Below are positions 18,711 through 26,307 of a stretch of 64,000 nt of DNA, in pieces (within the stretch, counting starts at the first letter, position 1; each line of letters opens with the position of its first letter). The stretch is taken from contig NZ_CP118631.1 of the NCBI RefSeq assembly GCF_028993635.1, forward strand, positions 3,658,001 to 3,722,000. Reading direction: 5' to 3'. The notes beneath the pieces are model-generated. The model was not told the DNA's origin, did not search any database, and saw nothing but the letters and a program-made list of their open reading frames with translations. The DNA is from Mucilaginibacter sp. SJ (GTDB lineage: Bacteria > Bacteroidota > Bacteroidia > Sphingobacteriales > Sphingobacteriaceae). A program made the position numbers and the translations under genes.

Positions 18711-18756
18711 TGTGATGTAGGTCACACAGTTTCCAGGCCATTAGTCCCCAACTTTG
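18711..18756 (+). promoter_or_regulatory. CRP-consensus palindrome plus -7 element of the yceI promoter
   Basis: TGTGATGTAGGTCACA at 18711-18726 again matches TGTGAN6TCACA. CAACTTTG at 18749-18756 resembles the Bacteroidota -7 box TAnnTTTG with the first T replaced by C. The palindrome centre lies 34 bp upstream of the box centre, about -42 of the predicted start, the position used by class-II activators that replace the -33 element. The weak -33 region supports activation. Confidence 0.7.
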
Positions 18757-18780
18757 TATTGTCATTAAAGACATAACAAA

Positions 18781-19314
18781 ATGGAAACTCAAAAATTTGA
18801 AATCATCAGCGCAAAAAGTAACATCGACTGGGTTGGTCGTAAAGTTACAGGCGCACACAATGGTACCATCGCTATAAAACAGGGTTCTTTAACTTTTGCA
18901 GATGGACAATTAACAGGCGGTAAATTCGATATCGACACCACCTCTATTAAAATTATTGACATAACTGACCCGGCTACCAACGCCCAGTTTGCAGGCCACC
19001 TTGCTTCCGACGACTTCTTTAATTCAGAAAATTATCCCGAAGCTCAATTTGTGGTTACTGCGATCAACAAAGGCAGTAACGACGCTTATCGGATCACCGG
19101 CGACCTGACCATAAAAGGCATTACCCACGCTGTAGGTTTTGATGCACAAGTTAGCCGCGCTGCCGATACGGTAAGCGCAACCGGTAAAGTTGTGGTGGAC
19201 CGTACCAAATATGGTATGAGGTTTCGTTCCGGAAACTTTTTTAAAGACCTGGGCGATACACTTATCTACAACGATTTTGACCTAAATGTAAACATAACCG
19301 CAAAAGCTGTTTAA
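18781..19314 (+). CDS. YceI family protein
   Basis: A 177-residue protein without a signal peptide. The YceI pattern is clear: SNIDWVGRKVTGAHNGTIAIKQGSL, GGKFDIDTTSI, HLASDDFFNSENYPEAQF, ITGDLTIKGITHAVGFD, and the C-terminal NDFDLNVNITAKAV. The fold is a lipocalin-like barrel binding an isoprenoid-type ligand in the characterised members. It is first gene of a cluster with a tautomerase (26 bp downstream) and an SDR (4 bp further), under two CRP-like sites. The absence of a signal peptide implies a cytosolic role. Confidence 0.92.
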   Translation: METQKFEIISAKSNIDWVGRKVTGAHNGTIAIKQGSLTFADGQLTGGKFDIDTTSIKIIDITDPATNAQFAGHLASDDFFNSENYPEAQFVVTAINKGSNDAYRITGDLTIKGITHAVGFDAQVSRAADTVSATGKVVVDRTKYGMRFRSGNFFKDLGDTLIYNDFDLNVNITAKAV

Positions 19315-19340
19315 AACAGCTTTGCTTAAAAAATAAAGCC

Positions 19341-19559
19341 ATGCCATACGTAAAAATTGAACTGACCCGCGAAGGTGTTACCCGCGAGCAGAAACAAATC
19401 TTGATAAAGGGTGTAACCGATTTGATTACCGATACCCTTAATAAAGACCCGCATTTAACCCATGTAGTGATCAGCGAAATTGAGCTGGATGATTGGGGAT
19501 ATGCCGGCGAACAGACATCAGTATTAAGAGAAAGAGGCATCACTGCCAACAAGAAATAA
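19341..19559 (+). CDS. 4-oxalocrotonate tautomerase-family protein
   Basis: A 72-residue tautomerase. After Met removal it begins with the catalytic Pro (MPYVKIELTREGVTREQK) and continues as the beta-alpha-beta unit KQILIKGVTDLITDTLNKDP, VVISEIELDDWGYAG. Family enzymes use Pro1 as a general base in keto-enol tautomerisation. Substrate is unknown. It lies tightly between yceI and the SDR gene. Confidence 0.9.
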   Translation: MPYVKIELTREGVTREQKQILIKGVTDLITDTLNKDPHLTHVVISEIELDDWGYAGEQTSVLRERGITANKK

Positions 19560-19563
19560 AAAA

Positions 19564-20298
19564 ATGAAAAAGCAAACAATAATCGTTACCGGAGCATCAT
19601 CCGGTATCGGTAAAGAAATAGCCCGTTATTTTTTAGAAAAGGGCGATAACGTAGTCATCAACTCAACAACTGCCGATAAACTGGAAGCTGTTTACCACGA
19701 GCTTGGCGCAGGCGATAACCTGGCCATGGTTGCCGGAAACGTAAGTGATAAAGCAACAGGTAAAAAGCTGGCCCAAACAGCCCTTGATAAATTTGGAAGC
19801 GTAGATGTGCTGATCAACAACGCCGGTATTTTTGAAACCAGGCCGTTTCTTGAAGTTGATGAAGCCTACCTCGACCGTTTTTTAAACACCAACCTTAAAG
19901 GTACTTACTTCACCACCCAGGCCGCTATTCCGCAAATGCTTAAACAGCATGATGGTGTTGTGATCAATATAGGTACACCATTGGTTAACCATGCCCTTGG
20001 CGGGGTTCCTATTACAGCACAAATGGCATCAAAGGGCGCGATACATGCGCTTACGATACAACTGGCCGGCGAGTTTGGTAAAGATAATATCCGGGTAAAT
20101 ACTATTGCGCCCGGTACCATCCGTACCCCAATGCACGGTGATGCTGCTGACCAAAGCGCAGGATTACACCTGCTGAACCGCGTGGGCGAAGTTGAAGATA
20201 TAGCCCAAATGGTATACGCCGTTGCCAAAAACAATTTCATCAGCGGGGCCATTATCAATGTTGATGGTGGCATGGCAGCAGGCCATAATTTAAATTGA
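19564..20298 (+). CDS. Short-chain dehydrogenase/reductase fold protein lacking the catalytic tyrosine
   Basis: A 244-residue SDR with an intact cofactor site (TGASSGIG, 9-16; NNAG, 86-89) and C-terminal VDGG. The YxxxK motif is altered: K157 is present, but residue 153 is Gln (TAQMASKGA). The usual catalytic Ser region reads NIGTPLV, without the normal serine. The DNA codon for residue 153 is CAA, so this is not a misreading. It could bind NAD(P) without normal oxidoreductase chemistry or use another residue. It is 4 bp after the tautomerase gene and likely in the same operon. Confidence 0.88.
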   Translation: MKKQTIIVTGASSGIGKEIARYFLEKGDNVVINSTTADKLEAVYHELGAGDNLAMVAGNVSDKATGKKLAQTALDKFGSVDVLINNAGIFETRPFLEVDEAYLDRFLNTNLKGTYFTTQAAIPQMLKQHDGVVINIGTPLVNHALGGVPITAQMASKGAIHALTIQLAGEFGKDNIRVNTIAPGTIRTPMHGDAADQSAGLHLLNRVGEVEDIAQMVYAVAKNNFISGAIINVDGGMAAGHNLN

Positions 20299-20321
20299 GT
20301 GTAAAATTCTTTTAGCAACTG

Positions 20322-20352
20322 CATTATGCCTTGCTTAGCGGCAGGCATAATG
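20322..20352. repeat. Intergenic hairpin inside the YceI-region gene cluster
   Basis: Arms CATTATGCC and GGCATAATG pair perfectly over 9 bp. A further TGC/GCA extension surrounds a short loop. No T tract follows, so it may be a processing or partial termination signal between the SDR and NTF2-like genes. Confidence 0.55.
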
Positions 20353-20370
20353 TTTAATTTATCAATAAAA

Positions 20371-20748
20371 ATGGAAACTAACGATCAAAACAAAGCTGCT
20401 ATTGAACAGGCGCTTGAAAATTACTATTTCAAAGGGATTTATGAAGGTAATTTGGATTTGTTAAACCAGGTAATGAATGCCGGCACCCTGCTTTTTGGCG
20501 ATGTAAAAGGACAGCCTTACGCCAAAACATTGGATGTTTATTTGGATGGGGTAAAAAACAGGGTAAGCCCTAAGGATTCGGACAAACCATTTAACGGAAA
20601 AATCATTTCTGTTAAAGCGGTAAATTCAATTGCCATTGCCGAAGTACAGGTAAAAATGTACGATTTTAATTATCATGAGTTTTTGTCATTCCATAAACTC
20701 GGCGGCAAGTGGCTCATTGTAAATAAAATGATCAGCGATACGAATTAA
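20371..20748 (+). CDS. NTF2-like / putative lumazine-binding small protein
   Basis: A 125-residue cytosolic protein. I chose the ATG at 20371 (METNDQNKAAIEQALENYY), where family similarity begins; the frame from 20326 would translate the upstream hairpin. The helix-strand pattern AIEQALENYYFKGIYEGNLDLL, SIAIAEVQVKMYDFNYHEFLSFHKLGGKWLIVNKM fits the SnoaL/NTF2-like fold, specifically the Lumazine_bd_2 group. Such proteins bind small hydrophobic ligands or act as cyclases or isomerases. The ligand here is unknown. Confidence 0.8.
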   Translation: METNDQNKAAIEQALENYYFKGIYEGNLDLLNQVMNAGTLLFGDVKGQPYAKTLDVYLDGVKNRVSPKDSDKPFNGKIISVKAVNSIAIAEVQVKMYDFNYHEFLSFHKLGGKWLIVNKMISDTN

Positions 20749-20760
20749 TTTCGTTTCAGT

Positions 20761-20866
20761 GATAAATTGACCTATAGTCTTTAGTCTAAAGTCATAAGTT
20801 CTAAGTGTAGAAAAGAGAAAATCAGACTTGCGACTTCAGACTTAGTACTATCGACTTAATACTAAA
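20761..20866. repeat. Low-complexity degenerate AGTC/GACTT repeat region
   Basis: The segment holds several degenerate copies of AGTCTAAAGTC and their reverse complement (GACTTGCGACTTCAGACTTAG). It can fold back on itself imperfectly. It lies in the gap before the nitronate monooxygenase gene and carries no ORF. Confidence 0.5.
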
Positions 20867-20869
20867 ATC

Positions 20870-21946
20870 ATGTGGTATAACACAAAAGCATCGGAAATAT
20901 TGGGTATTGATTACCCGATTTTACAAGGGCCTTTTGGCGGTAATTTATCGTCGGTTGAATTGGTAGCCGCGGTATCAAACGCAGGCGGACTGGGCGGTTA
21001 TGGGGCTTATACCCTAAGTGCCTCCGAAATTGCAGCGATAGATAAACAGATCAAAGCGACAACCAATAAACCGTATAACATTAATATATGGGTTTCGGAA
21101 ACCGATGCACCGGGTGGAACAGCTACCGACGCGCAGTATGAACACGCAACACAATTGTTTAAACCTTATTTTGATGAAGCCGGGATCCCTTTGCCGCCCA
21201 AGCCCGATCCTTTTAAATTACGGTTCGAAAACCAGTTGCAGGTGATCCTTGACCTGCGCCCAAAAGTATTCAGTTTTATGTTTGGCACATTGCCCGCCGA
21301 TGTGATGGAGAAATGCCGCAGCTTAGGCATTGTTACCGTAGGCGCGGCTACCACGCTGGATGAGGCTATAGCATTGGAGGCAAGCGGGATAGACCTGATC
21401 ATAGCCTCGGGCTTTGAAGCGGGCGGTCACAGGCCATCATTCCTTGCCCCTGCCGAATCATCAACCACCGGTACTTTTGTATTACTTCAATTAATTAAGG
21501 AGAAAGTAAAAGTGCCCGTTATTGCCGCCGGGGGCATTGCTAATGGCCGGGGGGTGGCCGGAGCCTTAACATTGGGTGCCGATGCCGTGCAGATAGGTAC
21601 GGCGTTTTTGGCATGTGAGGAATCGGGCGCGCTTCCTATCCACAGGCAAATGCTTTTTTCGGATGCGGCAAAATATACTACCTTGTCCCGTGCATTTACA
21701 GGTAGGCTTGGCCGGGGTATTACCAGCAGGATTGCTAAAGACCTGGCCGGAAAGGAAACCGGATTTTTACCCTTTCCCCTGCAAACAACTTTTATGTCGC
21801 CATTAAGAAAAGCCGCGCTTGAGCAGCAAAAATGGGATATGATTTTGTTTTGGGGAGGGCAGATTGCGCCAATATTAAAACACACCAAAGCCGCCGCGCT
21901 GATGCAATCAATAATTGAAGACACTACTAAAATTATGAATCCATGA
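20870..21946 (+). CDS. Nitronate monooxygenase (2-nitropropane dioxygenase family)
   Basis: A 358-residue FMN-dependent TIM barrel. Key stretches are the N-terminal YPILQGPFGG, VSNAGGLGGYGAYTLS, the catalytic-His segment ASGFEAGGHRPSF and the phosphate-binding region VIAAGGIANGRGVAGALTLGADAVQIGTAFL. Family enzymes oxidise alkyl nitronates such as propionate 3-nitronate, a plant and fungal toxin. Its stop overlaps the next ATG by 4 bp. The association with a tautomerase and SDR upstream suggests small-molecule detoxification, which is inference. Confidence 0.92.
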   Translation: MWYNTKASEILGIDYPILQGPFGGNLSSVELVAAVSNAGGLGGYGAYTLSASEIAAIDKQIKATTNKPYNINIWVSETDAPGGTATDAQYEHATQLFKPYFDEAGIPLPPKPDPFKLRFENQLQVILDLRPKVFSFMFGTLPADVMEKCRSLGIVTVGAATTLDEAIALEASGIDLIIASGFEAGGHRPSFLAPAESSTTGTFVLLQLIKEKVKVPVIAAGGIANGRGVAGALTLGADAVQIGTAFLACEESGALPIHRQMLFSDAAKYTTLSRAFTGRLGRGITSRIAKDLAGKETGFLPFPLQTTFMSPLRKAALEQQKWDMILFWGGQIAPILKHTKAAALMQSIIEDTTKIMNP

Positions 21947-22692
21947 AAAGCGAAGTTAATGTAACCTACCTGGGCGGACCAACCGTTATTTTAGAGATCG
22001 GCGGCTTAAGGCTCATGACCGACCCTACACTTGACCCTGCCGGCGAGCAGTTCATGATCAATGATAAGCCTGCCTACCATAAAACCGAGGGCCCGGCTAC
22101 TACCGATATTGGTAAGATAGATGTGGTTTTGCTGAGCCACGACCAGCACGGCGATAATCTTGACCACGCCGGCCGGGAGTTGCTTAAACAGGTTGATAAA
22201 ACATTAACCACCAAAATAGGAGCCGAAAGATTAGGCGGTAATGCCCTTGGCCTGGCACCATGGGAAAGTATCGCGCTTAACGATGAAGTGGTCATAACCG
22301 GTACACCTGCAAGGCATGGCCCCGCTGGCAGCGAAAAACTTACCGGCGATGTAACGGGGTTTATTGTAACTATCGCCGGGCTCCAGATTTATATCACCGG
22401 GGATACCGTGTTTTACGATGGCGTGAAAGAGGTTGCAGAAAAATTTAAACCTCAATATGTATTCATATTTGCCGGGGCAGCCAAGCCCCGCGGTCCGTTC
22501 AATGTAACTATGGGCACCAATGATGCTATTGATACCGCCTTTGCCTTTCCCGATGCTATAATTATTCCGGTGCATTTTGAGGGCTGGTCGCATTATACCG
22601 AAACAGGCGAGATGCTGCGGCAATCGTTTAACGCGCTGGGTATTGGCGGGCAACTCAGGATTTTAGAGCCGGGCGTAAAAACGAGTTTATAA
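21943..22692 (+). CDS. MBL-fold metal-dependent hydrolase (UlaG-like)
   Basis: A 249-residue protein with the metallo-beta-lactamase motif as LLSHDQHGDNLDHAGRELL (about 63-81), a second motif ITGDTVFYDG and the late His in IIPVHFEGWSHY. This arrangement resembles the UlaG/YcfC-like group of L-ascorbate-6-phosphate lactonase relatives, often annotated as Zn-dependent hydrolases. Translation is coupled to nitronate monooxygenase through an ATGA overlap. Substrate is unknown. Confidence 0.88.
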   Translation: MKSEVNVTYLGGPTVILEIGGLRLMTDPTLDPAGEQFMINDKPAYHKTEGPATTDIGKIDVVLLSHDQHGDNLDHAGRELLKQVDKTLTTKIGAERLGGNALGLAPWESIALNDEVVITGTPARHGPAGSEKLTGDVTGFIVTIAGLQIYITGDTVFYDGVKEVAEKFKPQYVFIFAGAAKPRGPFNVTMGTNDAIDTAFAFPDAIIIPVHFEGWSHYTETGEMLRQSFNALGIGGQLRILEPGVKTSL

Positions 22693-22761
22693 GCAATTAC
22701 TGTTGGGCGTTTCTGGACTGCCCGTCATAGCTTCCTTATCCGGCAAACAGCGGATCAAAAA

Positions 22762-23343
22762 CTATCGCCTATACCTTCGCCAAACGTGCAGCCATTTCTT
22801 ATTGTTAGGATAGCGCCGGTGATTGGTCATGTTGTTAAACAAAACAGCTATCAGCAGCAGGATCACCGCTCCCGATAATACGGGGCTAAATACGTACAGG
22901 TAGCCAAGCGCCTTAATTTTTTCTGAACCGATATTGGCTATCAATGCAGTTGCTCCGCCCGGCGGGTGCAGAGTTTTGGTTATTTGCATCAATACTATAG
23001 ATATAGACACCGACAAAGCCGCCGCCAGCCATATTTCATGAGGGATTAGCTTGTGCATGGTAACGCCAACCAGCGCGCAAATCACATGCCCGCCAATCAA
23101 GTTGCGGGGTTGTGCCAGCGGACTGTTAATAATACCATATATCAAAACTGATGACGCTCCGAACGAGCCTATCAGGAACAAGTTATCAGTGGCGCTAAAG
23201 TATCTGTTGTTTAATAAGCCAATTAGCGCTATGCCCGCGAACGAGCTGATAAACGTCCAGAAATGCTCCCTGAAATCAATGAGGGTTTCTTTGTAAACGA
23301 TGTATTTTGCTGTACGGATGTGTTTATGGATCCTTCTTCTCAT
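22762..23343 (-). CDS. HPP family membrane protein
   Basis: A 193-residue protein with four hydrophobic segments. The family's namesake motif is present as TKTLHPPGGATALIANIG (about 122-139), with the upstream GSFGASSVLIYGIINSPLAQPRNLIGGHVI. HPP proteins in cyanobacteria and plants have been linked to nitrite transport. It is 4 bp downstream of the CPA2 antiporter gene and 1.3 kb from the pigment ligase on the same strand, so it may be at the end of that operon. Confidence 0.9.
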   Translation of the reverse strand: MRRRIHKHIRTAKYIVYKETLIDFREHFWTFISSFAGIALIGLLNNRYFSATDNLFLIGSFGASSVLIYGIINSPLAQPRNLIGGHVICALVGVTMHKLIPHEIWLAAALSVSISIVLMQITKTLHPPGGATALIANIGSEKIKALGYLYVFSPVLSGAVILLLIAVLFNNMTNHRRYPNNKKWLHVWRRYRR

Positions 23344-23347
23344 ATCA

Positions 23348-24607
23348 TTACCGTTCGTGTCCGGTAGTTTGGGGTTTTGTTAAAATTTCGGGCTCTTCAA
23401 TTGGCTCTACCACCTTTTTCGCAGCACGCTCTGTAGCAAATGAAGCCACCACGCAGGTAACCAGTATCAGGATAATGGTACCATTCAAAATATTATCGTC
23501 AATAATCTGCGCCTTGTATCCCACTAAAATAATGGCGAGGGTAGCCGCGGCATGTGCACTGCTTAAACCGAAAATGAGGTTACGCTGTATGCCCGAATAT
23601 TTGAATATTTTTTGGGTAGATAATGCCGCCAGCCATTTACCCAACAAGGCGCCAAGCGTTAAGCTTACTGCCACAATGGTAGCCTGCGGCCCGCGGCCCA
23701 GCACACGCAGATCAACCAGCATACCTACACTGATCAGGAAAAATGGGATAAATATGGCGTTCCCCACAAAATCGATCCTGCTCATTAAGGTTGAAGACTG
23801 CTGTACTGCTTTATTTAAGGCAAGCCCTGCCACAAAGGCCCCAATAATGGACTCAACCCCTGCCAGTTGGGATAAAAAGGCCGACACAAACACAATAAAA
23901 AGCACAAACACATATGGTAGAGTTTTACTATCACGATAGCGGTTAAAAAACCAGTTTGCCAGCGGCGGGATCAGCACAAACATGATAAACGCGAATATCG
24001 AAAGCGAGATCATCAGCTGCAGCCAAAAGCCGAAACCCAGCCCGCCTTCCTTAGCGCCCATAATTACGGGCAGCAAAATCAACACGGCGGTATCGGTCAA
24101 TATGGTGCCGCCTACACTGATGGCGACGGCCTCATTTTTTGCGATCCCGTACTTACTTACTATGGGATAGGCCACCAGTGTATGCGTGGCAAACATACTG
24201 GCCGTTAAGGCCGATGTTATTAACGAATAACCCAGCACATAATAACAAACAGGAAAACCGATGAGTATGGGAATGCAGAAGGTAAAGAAGCCAAATACAA
24301 AGCTTTTGTGCTTCTTCCGCTTAAACTCGTTCAGATCAAGCTCGATGCCGGCAATGAACATAATATAGAGCAGCCCGATGGTAGAGAACAGCTCAACCGC
24401 CGAGTTTTTGGTGAGCAGGTTTAACCCATGCGGACCGATCCCTATCCCAGCCATAATAAAACCAACGATACCCGGAATTTTGAACTTGCCCATGATGATG
24501 GGTGCAAGTAAAATGATCAACAATATCAGCGAAAAAACAAGCACCGGGTTACTAAACGGCAAATTAAACTGCTGTGTTAACCGGCCCAGGATATCGGCAT
24601 TATGCAT
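23348..24607 (-). CDS. CPA2-type cation:proton antiporter
   Basis: A 419-residue membrane protein with about 12-13 hydrophobic segments. Typical Kef/Na_H_Exchanger stretches are LLYIMFIAGIELDLNEFK and ALTASMFATHTLVAYPIVSKYG, plus GIIGAFVAGLALN-like and FFLISVGMLVDLRVL. The C-terminus is a short hydrophilic tail without a TrkA/RCK domain. It exchanges K+ or Na+ for H+ in known relatives. Only 24 bp separate it from the acyl-activating ligase upstream on the same strand, so it may be transcribed with the pigment genes. Confidence 0.9.
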   Translation of the reverse strand: MHNADILGRLTQQFNLPFSNPVLVFSLILLIILLAPIIMGKFKIPGIVGFIMAGIGIGPHGLNLLTKNSAVELFSTIGLLYIMFIAGIELDLNEFKRKKHKSFVFGFFTFCIPILIGFPVCYYVLGYSLITSALTASMFATHTLVAYPIVSKYGIAKNEAVAISVGGTILTDTAVLILLPVIMGAKEGGLGFGFWLQLMISLSIFAFIMFVLIPPLANWFFNRYRDSKTLPYVFVLFIVFVSAFLSQLAGVESIIGAFVAGLALNKAVQQSSTLMSRIDFVGNAIFIPFFLISVGMLVDLRVLGRGPQATIVAVSLTLGALLGKWLAALSTQKIFKYSGIQRNLIFGLSSAHAAATLAIILVGYKAQIIDDNILNGTIILILVTCVVASFATERAAKKVVEPIEEPEILTKPQTTGHER

Positions 24608-24631
24608 GCCGCAAATTTAACACATAATCGC

Positions 24632-25933
24632 TTATTTTCTTCGGTCGATAAATTTAACCGGTTTGCGTACCGCTTCAGGGAATTGTAATTTCTGCATTTC
24701 GTCTGCTTTAAGATAGGTAATGTGGGGGCTTACCCTCAAGCGGGCCTGCAGGTTAGCACGGATCTTGCGGTCGCATTCATCGGTATAATTAATGGGCAGC
24801 AGGTGCAGCAACACTTCATCCATGCCTATCTCATTGGGATACACTTCGGCTACAAATTCGCGGATTTCTTCCATTCCGTTCAGCAGGTCGAACAGTGCCG
24901 GCGGGTAAAGCGTGGTGCCTTTGAATTTGATCATCTGCTTTTTGCGACCAACAATAGATGACAGCCTGATACTGGTACGGCCGCAGGCACACGGCTCATC
25001 AAAGTAATGGCAGATATCGCCGGTCTTGTAACGAAGAAGCGGCATCCCCTCCACACCAAGCGTAGTAATGGTCACCTCACCCGATTCGCCGGGAGCAACC
25101 GGGTTATTATGCTCATCCAATACCTCAACGATTAACAGTTCGGGTTGATGGTGACCTCCCCGGCCCTCGCCACATTCCGTAAAGGCGGTTTGCATTTCGG
25201 TTGAGGCGTATGTTGAATAAAGTTTAATATCCCATGCTTCAGTTATTTTTTGTCCAAGGATATTCAAGCTAAAATCAGTATTGCGGATATTCTCACCAAT
25301 ACAAACCGCCTTTTTAACCGACGATGCATTGATATCGATGTGATGCTCCTGTGCAAACTGGATCAGCTTTAAAATAAAAGAAGGTACCGCTACAATAGCC
25401 GTAGGTTTTAACCTCAAAATAGTTTCCCATTGTAATGACGGCACACCAGGTCCAAGCCTGATAATCCCCGCCCCTATTTTGCGGATGCCCGAATAATAGG
25501 CCATTCCGGCCATAAACTGCCTGTCGAGCGTGAGCATCAGTTGGTACAGATCGGCTGACGAGCCATCGGCACAGATAAAGGAATTATACTCGTTATAAGC
25601 AAGCCGTTCCAAATCATTTTCAGTAAGGGCAATAGTTACCGGGCTGCCTAAAGTGCCGGAGGTGGAACTGTACTCTATGATTGTCCCCTTATCCACACAT
25701 AAAAAATCGTCGTTGCGTTTTTGCAGGTCTTCTTTAGTGGTGGTCGGGATCAAGCGCAGGTCATCAAGCGTTTTGACCTGGTTGATATCGATCTGATGTG
25801 CTGCGAAAAGGTCTTTATAAAAAGGCGAGTTTTGGCTGAGGTAAGCGAGCAACTCCTGCAGCTTTCGCTCCTGGTATTTTACAACCTCGTGTTGGGGTTG
25901 GTGTGCTAATGGTTCAGGGTGTTGTGTTATCAC
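24632..25933 (-). CDS. Acyl-activating (adenylate-forming) ligase, PaaK/F390-synthetase-like; flexirubin locus
   Basis: A 433-residue ANL-superfamily enzyme shorter than standard CoA ligases, like PaaK. The ATP loop is EYSSTSGTLGSPVTIALTENDL (about 88-109). Further motifs are KLYSTYASTEM, LRYKTGDICHYFDEPCACGRTSIRL with three Cys, and GRKKQMIKFKG. In aryl-polyene pathways a ligase activates the aryl starter acid onto ACP or CoA. With tyrosine ammonia-lyase nearby, 4-coumarate is the likely substrate. The ATG overlaps the phosphopantetheinyl transferase stop by 4 bp. Confidence 0.85.
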   Translation of the reverse strand: MITQHPEPLAHQPQHEVVKYQERKLQELLAYLSQNSPFYKDLFAAHQIDINQVKTLDDLRLIPTTTKEDLQKRNDDFLCVDKGTIIEYSSTSGTLGSPVTIALTENDLERLAYNEYNSFICADGSSADLYQLMLTLDRQFMAGMAYYSGIRKIGAGIIRLGPGVPSLQWETILRLKPTAIVAVPSFILKLIQFAQEHHIDINASSVKKAVCIGENIRNTDFSLNILGQKITEAWDIKLYSTYASTEMQTAFTECGEGRGGHHQPELLIVEVLDEHNNPVAPGESGEVTITTLGVEGMPLLRYKTGDICHYFDEPCACGRTSIRLSSIVGRKKQMIKFKGTTLYPPALFDLLNGMEEIREFVAEVYPNEIGMDEVLLHLLPINYTDECDRKIRANLQARLRVSPHITYLKADEMQKLQFPEAVRKPVKFIDRRK

Positions 25934-26307
25934 TGTTCAATAATTACCACGGCCGATGCCATTGTTTTTAAATGGGTTAATGATACGGAAATTTTTAACG
26001 GCCCGTTACGGTTAATCACTCCCGCGCTTTCGCAGATAGGTTCTAAAATGGGCTTGCCGTTTTCATCATTGCTGATCTCAATTTCGTTAAAGGCGGTACC
26101 TTTTAGCCAGCCCGTACCTAATGCTTTAAAAAAAGCCTCTTTGGCGGCAAAGCGGGCGGCATAATGCTGATACTTATTGGTCTTGCTCTCACAATAGGCT
26201 ATCTCCTTTGCCGAAAAAACCAATTCACGGAAGCCCTGCTCTTTGGCGATGCTGCTTTGCACGCGCTCCACCTCTATCATATCAATACCTACACCTAAAA
26301 CTGTCAT
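25930..26307 (-). CDS. AcpS-type 4'-phosphopantetheinyl transferase
   Basis: A 125-residue holo-ACP synthase-type enzyme. It shows the Mg-binding GVGIDMIEVERVQ (5-17) and the second motif RFAAKEAFFKALGTG (about 53-67). It converts apo-ACP to holo-ACP with CoA. Its position inside the pigment operon suggests it is dedicated to the two pathway ACPs (39282, 45093), separate from a housekeeping acpS. It overlaps both neighbours by 4 bp. Confidence 0.9.
   Translation of the reverse strand: MTVLGVGIDMIEVERVQSSIAKEQGFRELVFSAKEIAYCESKTNKYQHYAARFAAKEAFFKALGTGWLKGTAFNEIEISNDENGKPILEPICESAGVINRNGPLKISVSLTHLKTMASAVVIIEQ

Noticed and set aside
23307..23939. 210-aa frame on the plus strand inside the antiporter gene
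   Set aside because: No recognisable domain or start; the leftward antiporter frame is clearly coding.
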